From Takakia lepidozioides (lineage: Eukaryota > Streptophyta > Takakiopsida > Takakiales > Takakiaceae), in contig CM060732.1 of NCBI GenBank assembly GCA_030704615.1, forward strand, positions 8,060,001-8,124,000: a DNA stretch of 64,000 bases, read 5' to 3'. A program made the position numbers and the translations under genes. The notes beneath the pieces are model-generated. The model was not told the origin of the DNA. It did no database searches and worked only from the letters and a program-made list of their open reading frames with translations. Positions 46,511 through 58,400 of the stretch are shown here, piece by piece; position 1 is the stretch's first letter; every line of letters begins with the position of its first letter.

Positions 46511-47400
46511 AAACTGTCACTCAACCGGTCATGAACATGTCCCTAACCCCCTCTCCACAAGCACTAGAAGCATTCGTGTCTTTTCCGAATCAACTGCATG
46601 TCCAAAACCACTGAGGGAACAACTTTGAGATGTCTGTTACTACTGCACAGTCATAACGGATAAATTCGCATTTCTAATGGCGGATAGAAGTTGCATCAAT
46701 GACTCCGCAGTCGGCGCAATATTCGCGACGATTTAATTCAATTACATAAATTGTTTTAAAAAAAAAAACAGCAATTACAAGTGGTTTTAAGCACTAGAGA
46801 ACGACTCTTAACAACTAGGCATTCATTGCACACCCTATTCAAAAATGGAATTTTTATAAGTGCTCCACATGGCTCACGACGTGGAATATTTTAATGTATT
46901 CTAGGGCTTGTGTGGCTCGTAGAGATTGTTCTAATCGTCGGATGTAAAATGATCTAAGGGTGGAAGAGTAACTTTGTCCTTTGTCTGAATTTGTCTAAGT
47001 GTTGGGAGAGGGATGGAGGCTTGAGAGAGAGACGAGCAAGTGATGCGAGAAGGACGAAGACCAAATCGAGGCCCATGTCTTGTTGTTGCAATCGTTTATG
47101 GCGTCAAGAACGCATTATGTGCAAATGTGGGCTCTTGGCTCCCCTTTGTACCATGATTTGGTATTCTTCCTGATGATCACAAGGTTCTTGGGGGAATCAG
47201 CTTGGTCTTAGCAGCCCATATTTTAATCTCTGCCCGCTCAGCTGCACCGTGTGGTTCTTACGAACCAATCCCACATTACCTGATTATAGATACAAGCAGC
47301 ACGCACAGAGGTCTTCTTGGGTTCATGGTCAGTCTAATCCGCATGGGTCATGACACAAGGTAGTGGACAATGTGGTGAGGCCACCTTCTTCTTCGAGCTA
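46511..47400. other. Non-coding DNA, no gene seen
   Basis: About 0.9 kb where the 5' LTR of the Gypsy element would be expected. I found no copy of the candidate LTR at 23.0-23.3 kb. It contains an A-rich tract (46757-46768). The element may be truncated at its 5' end. Confidence 0.4.
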
Positions 47401-48250
47401 TTTCAGCCTGTTTTGCCGAGATGTAGTGTCGTGGAGTGCAATGCTTGCAGGGTATGCACAGTAGGGACGTGGGATGGAGGCTTTGGAGACCTATGAAGTT
47501 GCGAAGGGAGAGTTTGATAACATGGCTGAACGAGATGTTGTGGAACACGCTGAATCTCGCAAGATATGGCCAACATGTGTGCGGGATGAGGGCATTGGAT
47601 ACATATGAGCAAATGTTGCGAGAAGGGGTGCAGCTTGACCGGGTCACGTTCATTTGTGTTTGCAATGCATGTGCAAACCTGGCAGCCCTGGAGACTTGGT
47701 AAAGGGCAAAGAGGTCCATCGTGACATCGTCAAAGCTGGAACTGTACCAGATGTAACAATACCTTGTCGACATGTATGCCAAACATGGGAGCATTCCCTT
47801 GTGGACAAGGAGTGTTCAACAATATGGCTGAGTGAAATGTGGTGTGGTGGAATGTCATGATCGCAGGACATGCACAACATGGGCGGAGATTGCGGGTTTT
47901 GGAGACCTATGAGCAAATGATGTGGGTCTAGGGGGTGAAGCCCGAGCACATTACGTTTGTTTGTGTTTGTAGTGCATGTGCGAGCCTGTTGGAGAAGGGC
48001 AAAGAGGTCCATGGTTGCATCATCAAAGCTGGAATTGTGGTAGATATCATTCTGAACATGAATACCCTTCTAGATAGGGAGTGTTCAACAATATGGCTGA
48101 GCGAAATGTGGTGTCGTGGAAAGTGATGATCGCAGGACATGCACAACAGGGGCGGGGATTGCAGGTTTTGGAGACCTATGAGCAGTTGATGTGGGAGGGG
48201 GTGAAGTCTGACCACATTACGTTCAGAGAGTTCAAATGCCTCTCCACCAT
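47400..48250 (+). pseudogene. Decayed PPR-type gene fragments
   Basis: Overlapping pieces of PLS-type pentatricopeptide repeats: RDVVSWSAMLAGYAQ (47418), LDRVTFICVCNACANLAALE (47632), KGKEVHRDIVKAGTVPDVTI, then a second, similar run ITFVCVCSACASLLEKGKEV and CIIKAGIVVDIIL (47950-48060), and VVSWKVMIAGHAQQGRGL (48108). Frames change repeatedly and stops are common. The two runs are about 300 bp apart and alike, so they are duplicated from one source. PPR proteins act on organellar RNA; these pieces cannot. Confidence 0.7.
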
Positions 48251-49277
48251 GACCTTGCTTAGCTAACCATGCCTTGCTGATGTTGTTGTCTTGCACTTGA
48301 GCTGTTTTTGGACACTGGCTGGAACATCCACAAGGCGGCTCTGCTCAAGAGAGAAATCAGCTTGAATGCAGGGGCAAATTTTGAGATCACAATCACCACT
48401 CAGAACGTTGTTCTTTGCACCGACATGGCATGTCAGCATGCATATCAGCCCAAACTCATTACTCCGTGAGCCTTCCACTGCCGGACCCATTCAAGCCAGA
48501 TCTTCGAAACGCAGGGATGGAACGGGGTTTTGAAACCAGCATTGCCCAACTGGATAATTCAGCTCCGCATCTTGGTCCATTAATCTGCTGCACATTGTGA
48601 AGTTTTCTGCCCGTTCACCGCAAGTTGAAGAAGGAGTATTCTTAAAACACGGGTACTCATAATCTGAAAATGGCTCCAGCTTATGTTGCTTGAGTACGAA
48701 TATGAGTGTGGTTGGCTTGGCAGCTTTACATCTGGTCCATCCCACTCGATATGTTGAGCGGGTTCTGCTTGACTTCTCTCACACAAAAGACGCTGCCAAG
48801 ATGGGGTTTGCTGCCCTAGATGACTTCCCGTCGTTGTTCTGGGCTGCAACATACAATTAATCTGGCCCATGGCGAGGGGCCTTGCCTTCCACCAATCATC
48901 TGTAAGTCCTGTAAAACTGTTTTTGTGGCAGTTTGTAAGCAGTGGGCAGCGATGGTGGGATGTTGTAGGATTTGATGAACTCAATGCCGTGTACTGACAA
49001 CAACCCCTCATCTCTTATGCAAGCATTCAACAAGCCAAGTTGACTACAGAGCCAGCCCCCCACGTTTCTAGTTGCCTAATGTTCTTCATCTCCTGGGCAG
49101 AGCATTTTCCAAGGTCTCCATCTGTGATGTGATGACACACTATCTTCTCATGTGGTTCAGCTTCTGGTCTTGCTCTTGTTTGCACCACCCCAATGAAGGG
49201 CAATTCCCACCTACTTGATTCTCTCCATATGGTTGTCTTGGCAGGGTTTCCCACAACCGCCTTTCCTTTTCAGACTA

Positions 49278-50510
49278 TCAGTCATCAGCCTCGTTCTCCA
49301 ATGCTTCACTTTCTTCCCAAGTGAAGTGCTCTCCTCTTTTATGCTTCAACGTCCCTGCAGGTGTCTTTTCCTTCATCTCCCGTGGTGCTTTCGAATGAAT
49401 GAGCACTGATTTGCATCTGTTGGCAACACTTACGGTGTCCCTTTCCTTGCATGCCATTGCAGGCCCGTCATTGACTTTCTTGGCACGGAAGTCTCCTCCT
49501 TCTCCCTCATTTTCTGGCTCTGTTGGTGCCCCATTCACCATGCTATCAGGGCTGCATTTATTTCGTGGTGTTGCGCTAGCCAAGGGCGATCTTTCACTGG
49601 TCCGATTGTTGGCAGCAGCTGATTGGAGTCTTCTTGGCAGAGTCTCTCACGAGCTCCCATCAATTTCAGGCATAAGGTTTTCTACCCTGCCCTTCCACTT
49701 TTCATAAGCGAGGTGCATGTCTTCCTCCCTTTCACTCTTCAGCCTCTCAGGCAGATTTTTCTTCATGCGATTGCTGCTCCCATACTTCTAGTCCTTGTTT
49801 AATTTTCTCCAGCCATCACCCTCAGATTTGACAAGGTATTGCTGCCCTTCCTTGTGTCTTTCCTCACTCCCAGCTGCTGGTTTTATCCCAAATTCACCTC
49901 TCATCCTTGCCTGGGGTTTTGCTTGCCAAACAGCCCTTGTGTGGGGAACTTCAACGAAAGGCAACGTCTCATTCTCAGCTCCTGTCTTTGTACCTCTTTG
50001 CAGCAGTCCAACCTCGAGTGCCTCACTTTCTGATTGCTGGGTTGCATTCTTCGACCGCCAACCTTTGACAGGAAAGTGTGCTCCATCTTCCTCATCTTCT
50101 ACTGGTTCCCTTGATGCTTCACCTCGTATGTCTTCCTCCTCATGTTTTAGCAGCAGCTCCCATGCCTGAATTGCTACTTTTCCTCGTAGTTGATCTTGTG
50201 CTTTCATTTTTCTCCGTAGCTTAATCAACTGTTTTGTCTTGGCAGCTCCCTTGCCATGAGTGCCTTGTCTCACTGCATCTCCCTTGGCTGCCCACCATCC
50301 GTGGAGTCTTTCTTGCACTATTCTGACCCTCGTTGGCATGCATTTTGCTGCGATGCCCCACATGTATTTGCTGCTCTTTTTAATCATCAACATAGTGCTC
50401 CAGAGCCAGTTCCTCATTGTTGACCAGTTGACATTCTCAGCCCTTGGACCCCATTTTCCCTTCTCCCATGTTGCCTCGTCTTTCTGCTTCATCATTTGCT
50501 TTACTTGCAC
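49278..50510 (-). pseudogene. Long charged reading frame of unknown origin
   Basis: A minus-strand frame of about 410 codons starts at 50510 and is broken only by TAG near 49788 and TGA near 49645. It encodes a Lys/Glu-rich protein with two Trp-rich patches (NWSTMRNWLWSTML, RLHGWWAAKGDAV) and repeats of Glu/Ala/Gly. The same style of sequence runs on after each stop, so it looks like one decayed coding region. I do not recognise it. A TE-derived ORF is the likeliest source. Confidence 0.4.
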
Positions 50511-50879
50511 GATGTTGCTTCTTCCCTACAACTCATCATGTGTTGTGGCTCTTTCCCATGTTGCACTCACTCCCATCACACGTTGTGCAGTTGATAAGAT
50601 TGAGATGAGTTGATGCATGATAGGGGGAGGGCTTGCTGGTTATGTTGTCCGATAGGCCCCACGCACAGAGTCAAAGCTGGAAGTCAGCCTTGCAAGGACC
50701 CAATTGAGAGAAGTCTGGTGGGGGTAGCATCTTGGGGGATGGCAGTTAGGGCAATGTGTGTCTAGGGCAATATATGTCATAGCAGCGGGTGATGTGCTGC
50801 CATTTTGAGGATAGAGACAGCCTGTAAGCTGTAGATTTGTATCAGTGGTTTCTTCTGACACATATTGCTCCCAGTTTGC

Positions 50880-51045
50880 CACAATCAGTTTTGTTTGCGT
50901 TTGTAGTGCATGTGCGAGCCTGCTGGGGAAGGGCAAAGAGGTCCATGGTTGCATCGTCAAAGCTGGAATTGTGGCAGATGTCATTCTGAACAATACCCTT
51001 GTGGACAGGGAGTGTTCAACAATATGGCTGAGCGAAGGATAGAGT
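50880..51045 (+). pseudogene. PPR fragment
   Basis: Reads TISFVCVCSACASLLGKGKEV and GCIVKAGIVADVILNNTLVD, nearly identical to the run at 47950-48090. It ends abruptly at 51045, where a PDF-motif repeat unit begins, the same PPR-to-PDF adjacency seen at 32.6-32.8 kb. Confidence 0.65.
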
Positions 51046-51049
51046 GTAA

Positions 51050-52156
51050 TGACTGCTAATGAAGGCACCTTCTTCAATTTCACCTTGTTTTCCCCTCTTA
51101 TCAGAATCGCCCCTAATTATTCATGTCTGAATTCTGCAAGTTAGCTGGTTGAGTTAAGCTTTGATAGTTTGGAGTGACTTTGACATGATTCTGCCAATGT
51201 GACAACAAGAAAGTATCAGAAACAGGTAACACAGACGAGGAGAAGTTGTGGAATGAATACTTTTATGACCCCAGTCAATGGTGGGACAATCGAGGCAAGA
51301 AGGTGAATGTTTGTTGGATTATAGAGAGTAGCAGATGCAATTGAGCGTAGGAACTAGTGTGATAAGTTGAGTTGGGTGCTTCCTAGAACAAGTCTAGGCT
51401 GTCATCGTCAACTGCTAGCAACAAGGCAAGGTTGTATGCATGATTCGTGCGAGGCATGGATAGGTGAAAGAGCAAGGATAGAGTGTGGGTGCAGATTCAC
51501 CCAAGAGGGCCGGGCTTCAAGCTCCAGATTAACTATGAAGCTACAAGAAACCTGCATGGGTAGATGGTCAACTGGCAGCAACGGCACAATTGATAAAATC
51601 AGACATTGTTAATGAAGGCATCTTCTTCAGCACATTTCACCCTGTTTTTCCCTCTTATCAGAATCTGCCCAAAATTTCCATGTTGAATTCTGCAAGTTAA
51701 CTGGTTGAGTGAATCTAGTTTGGAGTGACTTTGACATGATACTGCTATGTGACAACATGAAAGTATCAAAAAACAAGTAACAGACATGAGGAGAAGCTGT
51801 GGAATGAATACTTTTCTACCCCCAGTCAATGATGGGACAACCGAGGCAAAAAGGTGAATGTCTGCTACATTTCAGAGAATAGCAGACGCAATTGAGCATA
51901 GGAACTAGTGTGATAAGCTGAGTTGGGTGTTTCCTAGAACAAATGTAGGTTGTCATTGTCAGCTACTAGTAGCAAGGCAAGGATGAATGCATGATTTGTG
52001 CAGGGGCATGGATAGCTGAAGGAGCAGGGATAGAGTGTGGTCCAGATTCATCCTAGAGGGCCAAATTTCAAGCACAAGATTACCTATGATTCCCTGTGGA
52101 TCAATAACTACAAGAAACCTCCATGGGTAGATGGTCTATTCCGTGGAACTCACTGA
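51050..52156 (+). pseudogene. Two tandem PDF-motif units of an OSB-like gene
   Basis: Two units of about 545 bp each have one exon with LWNEYFxDPSQWWDNRGKK (51240-51305 and 51790-51855) and a second exon with the PDFK-type block (51500-51580 and 52060-52156). The last reads NFKHKITYDSLWINNYKKPP then WVDGLF, an almost perfect PDF motif. OSB proteins bind single-stranded DNA in mitochondria or plastids and carry one to three C-terminal PDF motifs, so the tandem exons could be the 3' end of such a gene. No OB-fold exon was found nearby, so it is probably a fragment. Confidence 0.5.
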
Positions 52157-52365
52157 AGTCTTGCATTATGAGGATCAGAACTGCTTGGCAGCTTACTTGC
52201 ACGAGGCCTTGACCCTTAGGCAATCCCCAGAGCAGCAGTAGCTTTTGGGCTGCTTTTTTACTTTGTGTTTTTCATTTTGTCCCATAAGCTCTTTGAGCTT
52301 TCCGTAGATGTAATAAAGTACCATTTTGTTTCATTTCATTCATTTTCATTTCATTTTGTTTCATG
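52145..52365 (+). mobile_element. 5'-truncated LINE 3' end with CATTT tail
   Basis: YEDQNCLAAYLHEALTL and the following TTTGGGCTGC, TTTGTCCCATAAGCTCTTTGAGC and AATAAAGTACCATT match, in opposite orientation, the sequence at 58520-58720. It ends in a run of TTTCATTTCATT-type repeats (52322-52362), as LINE copies often do. Confidence 0.6.
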
Positions 52366-53480
52366 GCATGTCTTTCATCGTTTGTGCATTTCTAAGGTAT
52401 GATTAGTTCTCTTGTATGGCATTACTAGTCGACTCACTACAAACACCAAAACTCCAAATCACTATTGTTCAAGTAATTTCGAGCACTTCATGTAAAGTAG
52501 TAAAGCAGTGGTTGCGCCAACTTCCGCAGTCGCAATTGCCACTGGGCATGTAGCACTGCAAGTTATGTGGTCTACTACCACGTGGCGCCCCGGGCCCGTG
52601 GCCACGTGGCAGCAATGCTGCTCGTCGTGGCGCCGCCACGTCGGCGTCCACATCGTCGTCCACGTCCGCGTCCATGTGTCACCGCGCTTCGGTGAGTCGG
52701 TCTATTCATCCGGAGGGAAAAGTCAAAGTCAGCCCAAAAGGTCAGACACACGGGCGGCCCGTCTGGTTACGCCACGTGGTTCTTCAGCATTAATCGCATT
52801 AATCGCTGAGCAGTTGTTCGCGCGTCTGCGTCCTTTACCACTCCAATCATTGGATGTCCAACCCAACTACCACGTCTGTTGTAACTAGTCGTTTGTAACT
52901 TCCAGTCGATCCCAATTTTTTTACTTTTACAACTCAAAATGAGTCGTTACTCCAGTGGTAAATGACACGAATGCTTCTAGTGAAGGTAACCGGGTAGAGA
53001 ACTTGTTGCGGCTTATGGTTTGGAATACTAGCTTCCTAACATAACCTACACCTGCACCTGCATCCACCGCAAGCACTTCTATGGTTGGCTGGTCATCACC
53101 TCCAATCTCACCACATGAGAAACAATGATGGTCTGACTGGTCATCACCCCAGCCTCACCATCGACAGCATGCTCTAGGACTGGCCGGTGATCAAATCCGG
53201 ACCAATCACCTATAAAAACAAGCGCCCACACAAAACTAACATGGCGCACAGTCAAACATGCAGGTATGGAGGGGATCCAAACACAAGAAATCAGAACGAC
53301 AACTCCCCCATACCAAAAACAATTCCATGGTGTTGCTTCTGCAAGGACACCCCAGCCCAAACCCGGACTGACTCTTGCCTCCACCTACGTCAAGACCACA
53401 TGTCAGTCCTTAGGCAGTCCACCAGTGCCTCCACGAGTCAGCACAGGCCGTCCGCAGGTCAATACGGGCCACCACAGACC
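52366..53480. other. Non-coding DNA, no gene seen
   Basis: About 1.1 kb. The part 52560-52680 is GC-rich with repeated CACGTGGC and CGTCGTCCACGTC words. The part 53060-53200 has short direct repeats (GGCTGGTCATCACC, CTGGTCATCACCCC). No coding signal. Confidence 0.4.
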
Positions 53481-54015
53481 AGCACAGGCCCACACAGATC
53501 ACTGGTCACAGCCCGTCACAGCCCCAAAAGCCAAAGGTCACAGCCTGTCACAGCCCTACACAGGTCACAGGGTCACAGCCCTACACAGGTCACAGGGTCA
53601 CAGCCCCATAGGCCACAGCCTGTCACAGCCCGTCACAGCCCCAAAGGCTACATGTCACAGCCTGTCACAGCCCCCACGGCCACAGATCACAGCCTGTCAC
53701 AGCCCTACAAAGGTCACAGGGGTCACAGCCCCAAAGGCCACAGCCTATCACAGCCCTACACAGGTCACATGGGTCATAGCCCCAAAGGCCACAGCCTGTC
53801 ACAGCCCCTCACAGGCCACAGGGCACAGCCTGTCACAGTGTCTCAGAGCCCTTCACAGCCCCACAGCCCATAGGGCACAACCTATCACAACCCCTCACAG
53901 CCCCTCACAGCCTCTCACAGCCCCACAGGCCACCTATCACAGCCCATCACAGCCCTACACAGGTCATAGGATCACGGCCCTACATGCCATAGCCCATCAC
54001 AGCCCCATCCATGGC
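53480..54015. repeat. Minisatellite based on CACAGCCTGTCACAGCCC
   Basis: Variable tandem units built from CACAGCC, TGTCACAGCCC, TACACAGGTCACAGG and CCAAAGGCCACAGCC. Because the units are often multiples of three they keep long frames open in two phases (up to 253 codons of His/Ser/Gln/Pro/Thr repeats). Such frames are products of the repeat and are not called as genes. Confidence 0.85.
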
Positions 54016-54484
54016 CACTCATGGTAGTTTAGCCATTTTTCCAAGGGTTTAGCCACGCTAAGCTAGGGTTTGTGTCTCTTGGACTCTAGGCTTCTTTGCA
54101 CCGAGCTATGGCGGCTATGAAGAAATCAGCAAGGTATTCTTGCTCTTTCGGCTTCCACATACCACCAATAGTAGCCCTAAGCCATGAGAAAGATGGTTGC
54201 GACAAACCAAGCCTTATTTCTCACTTAGACTCCCCAAACACGCCACCAAACTCAATGGCAAACAACCAAGCCTTGCTGGTTTCCAGCCCTTGTAAGCACT
54301 CATTCAAGCGTTTTCCTTGGCCATAGCATTTGTCTTAGAGCCTATTCCAGCCCCCTACACCTGCCACTTCAAGAGCCATGCTCTATCTAGGCTTGAGGTT
54401 GAAACCCCACCTCACATATGCCCTACAAGTGCTTTTCTTTCACCCAAGTGGGAACCAGCCCTAGCCCTTCAATTCTAGCTCTCT

Positions 54485-54870
54485 AAAGCTTGAAAACAAA
54501 AGCCCAATGGACTGAAGGCATGCTCCACACATGCCCCACTCTCACCACAAGAGAATCAGCCCTTTTGCTTCCTTTCTTGCACCCACCAACCTGAAAATAC
54601 AAGCTTCAGTGGGCTGGAAGCATTCTCCACACATGCCCTACAGGGAAACCAACCCCTTCCTTCCTTTCTTGCACTCCCAAACCTGAAAGTACAAGCCTTC
54701 AACGGGCTGAAAGCATGCTCCACACATGCGTTGCCCTCACATAAGAGAAGTCAACCCTTCCCTCTTCCTTGCTTGCCCTCCAAGCTTGAAGATGGAAGCT
54801 TCAATGGGCTGCATGCATGCTCCACACATGCATCCTCTTCACACAAGAGGTAATATCAGCCCCATATCTT
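54485..54870. repeat. Tandem repeat of about 100 bp, four copies
   Basis: Units begin near 54490, 54590, 54681 and 54785. Each contains CTTGAAAAnACAAGC-type sequence, GGGCTGAAAGCATGCTCC and ACACATGCC, followed by CCCTTCC-rich DNA. They are diverged and non-coding. Confidence 0.65.
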
Positions 54871-57800
54871 GGCTCTTTGGCTCCTTGATGCTCTCTAAGA
54901 CAAGACTAAGCACTCCACAGCCCTTGCCAAGCTCCTGAAACCCTAAGGCTTACATTTCCAGCTACAAGACACTCCTCTTGTGGTGCAAGAGCTCTTCTTC
55001 CAAGCTCTGAAACCCTAGGTGCAGATTCCATGGCCTTGTCGCACATCTTAGCTCCTATTCCAGCCCTGCTCTTGCCATGACAAGAGCCCTCTCAATGCTG
55101 AAGCTCGAGATTGAAACCCAATCTCAACATACTCCACAAAGTGCACTGATTTGCCCCAAGCCAAATCAGCCCTTTCACTTGGTCTTTCAATCCTTCACAC
55201 AATGAAAGCTCGCATTCCCAAGTCCAGTTCTCAGCTTTGCCACCAAAGCCACTCTAACCTGCTTTTTACTGGTCATCTTCCCAATCGTGCTTGCTCATGC
55301 AGCATGTACACAATCTGAAACCATCAAGGTGCTCTAGAATTACCTGCAGCATGGTGCTTTCATCTTTGAAGCTGAAGATCGAATGCCAAGGTCTATTACC
55401 TCGTAATCCACATCGCCTCCGCTTCTAACAATCAAGAGCTCCACGGTGCTCCTTGCATAACAACCTGGTTTCTTTCATTCTCAAGCAAAAACCACAAGTG
55501 CTACAACTAACTCATATCTGGCACTCACAGATACGAACTCATATTTCTCGAGTGATAAAAATGAAGAATACAAGCACGAGCTCACAAAGCTGAAGCATAA
55601 ATTCATGCATATATAACCTCATCACTCAAATACAAGTCAAGCCAAGTGCACCCCACGCCATGGGGAATCCACACTACGGCGCCATAGGTAGGCGCGGTGA
55701 GGCTGAACTCGAGAAAGATGAGCCTCCCGCGCTTGCCGTGAAGATAACCACTCCAGGGCCTAAATCTGCCTTGACCCCTAGATTGATACTTGGGCCAATC
55801 CCAAATGTCAATATGTAAAAGCTAGCTATTTCCTAGCTAATTTCACACTAGTGGTGAAATAACTTGACAACAGACATTTGACTGTTGATGGATTGGTTGT
55901 ACGTATGATATCTTGCTAGAAAACACAAATTTCGGTCCAGTTCTGCTGCTATGATGTACTTCCTCTCAGTCTGTGCTTGAGAAAGAGAGGGAGACAGCTT
56001 GCATTTTACACTGGCTTCGTTGAAGTGTTTTCTGGTGAAGTTTCATCTCCCCTTCCTTCTTCCAAAGAGAGGGGGGGGCGAGAGAGAGAGAAGATACTTT
56101 TTGTCATGTCAAGACAAAGACAAGACCCCTAGGGTCGTTGTCATGAAAGAATAAATAGACATATCAGCCACTTAACAGTGGCACCATCCATCAATCATCA
56201 AGCTTAGAAAATCCAGAATTACATCCATGCACAGTAATGTGTTCATGTCAGTATTATTTATAACCTAAAGGGCATGCCACTGATGCTGATTGACCACCAG
56301 TCAAGATCATGATACACTTACAGAGGTCTGGGTGGGATGGCGGGTACTTGGCCATATTTTGGCCTTGATGTGGTGCAGGTCACATAATCATACAAATTTA
56401 CTGTCTACAAGCTATAATCCAAGCATACTTACTAAAACCCCATGGGTGTCATGGAGGGTTTTCTTAAAAAAGAAAGGAACGCTTGGATATCACAGATTTA
56501 AATACCTTGCATTGCCAGTATTTGTTTAGACTGGTGTGCAGTACAGCTTGCCCCCACAGGGGATGTGGATATGTCTGGTAAGTTCTCTAGAATACCCCTA
56601 TACCTTTATTTCTTGCTACAGCTGAAAATCAAAGCTCATGACACAACAAGGTAAATATAAAGGACTGCATACACATCCTGTGACAGTATATGATACTGTC
56701 AGTACACCCTTCACATCATTCCACATTTGACCATGTCATTACACCATGTCCAGGGGGTATTTCCACTTGACCACCTTGGCTGCCTCAAAAACCAATTACC
56801 ATTTATATTACTGCCATATTTCAGTGTCAGCCGAATAGCCACCGGTAGAAACTTCACCATACCTTGGCCTAAGCATCTAGCTAACAAAACCATCTGGGTT
56901 GGAACATAACATGGACCTTTTACCAACAGAGGTAGCCGAGTAGCTGCATGAGCAACCATTTCCTTGCAGCCTCTCACTTTGTTTCCAACTACCATAAGGT
57001 AAGCAAAGAAAACTAGGGCCTGGAAAACAGATGTGTGTCTCTCACACAAGCCATCATAAATCAGGCTGTCACCACATAACAGAGGTTTTCCACCGGCTGG
57101 GCCGAACTAGCTCATCGTAGAAAGCATTACACTTGTTCTTCAAAAATCAAGGAAGGAAAGAGGTAGGATCAAGAAAAACCATAGAGTAGTTTAGTTTTTC
57201 AACATTTTAAGATGAGTCTCTGGCAAGCGATTCCTTCCCCTGCTCTGCAATCCCACTTGGCATCCAGCAGCACCTAGACATCAGAATATTAAGTGGAAGC
57301 CCTCACCTGTGCCCGTCCCAAAAACAACCACAACGCATTGTGAGTTAGTGAGGATGCACGAGGTGAGTAACAGGCTTCCACACTTGTTATCGAGGTCAAA
57401 TACACTTCAATCTAAGCGCAGAGAATGCCAAAGAAAGCAGGAAACAAAACAAACAGAAAAAGAATTTTTTTTACTGTCTGGGGGAGAGTCGTCATCTCTC
57501 CACAAGCTAACCGTGCAGGGAGGACTCCGCCAACACCACAACACTGCTACCTTAACCAAAGCAAAGTCTTGCCAAGCACAAGAAAAAAGAGCTCGGTCTC
57601 AAAAGGTAGGGTTTATAAAGGGAGGGAGAGAGACTTCATTGTTCTACCAAGACGCCGCCATTCATCAGAGATCCAGAGGAGGGCTCCTAGGGAAACGTCA
57701 TAAGCATGCAGGTGGTACCTCCGCCATCACTGCCGCGGTTCCTTTGTGCAGCAAAAAAACAGACAACTGAGACAGTGAATCTTCCCTCATCTCTAAGCCA

Positions 57801-58400
57801 CCGCCATCGCCTTAAAGAGCCCGCCAAGGCGGCGCTCACATGAGCCATAAACACTCAAGGATTGGCACCTCAAGGTATCTGCAGCACGAGCACCATTGCT
57901 CCTCACAAGCCACCATCGCGCGCGTTCTCGCAACACAAAAAAAAAGACATTAGGGTTGCGCAGGGTTTTCCCCTGTCTGGCCCGTCATTCATCCTTCTTA
58001 GGATGAAAAACATCCGCCAGTCTGTCCGTCCGACGGACGTTGTCCGTTTCTCATTCGAGGAAGATGAAAGACATCGTGCTTTCATCCTGTCTTGCACTCA
58101 ATGGATGTAGTCCGTATTTCATCTAGGTTAGATGAAAAACATCGGGGGTTTATACCTGTCTTGCCCCGTATTTAGGTCCTATCAGATGAAGTCCTTTTTT
58201 CATCCAAGTTGGATTGAAAAAGTAGAAACTGACGGGAGTTTTGCAACTCACAGGTATTTTAGTGAAGAAATATTTCACTAGGAAATATTTTTTTGTATTT
58301 TGGATGAAAAAACATCCAAAATTCCCTGCAACCCAAGTTTTCAATTTTTTTCCAATTTCCTCAAAGATGGAAGTCGGGACAACAATTCCATAAACCCAGT
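54871..58400. other. Non-coding DNA, no gene seen
   Basis: About 3.5 kb with no recognisable domain or TE terminus. A 112-codon minus-strand frame at 56711-57049 has a protein-like look (LVFFAYLMVVGN, RLPLLVKGP) but no homology I can name and no splice partners. GA-rich tracts occur near 56070. Confidence 0.35.

Noticed and set aside
46511-47350. 5' LTR of the Gypsy element
   Set aside because: Expected here by position, but no match to the candidate LTR at 23046-23284 and no primer-binding site was found.
53187-54027. Two plus-strand frames of 228 and 253 codons
   Set aside because: Both are built almost wholly from the minisatellite units; low-complexity His/Ser/Gln/Pro repeats with no domain.
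56711-57049. 112-codon minus-strand ORF as a gene
   Set aside because: Some protein-like appearance, but no motif, no family resemblance and no support from neighbours.
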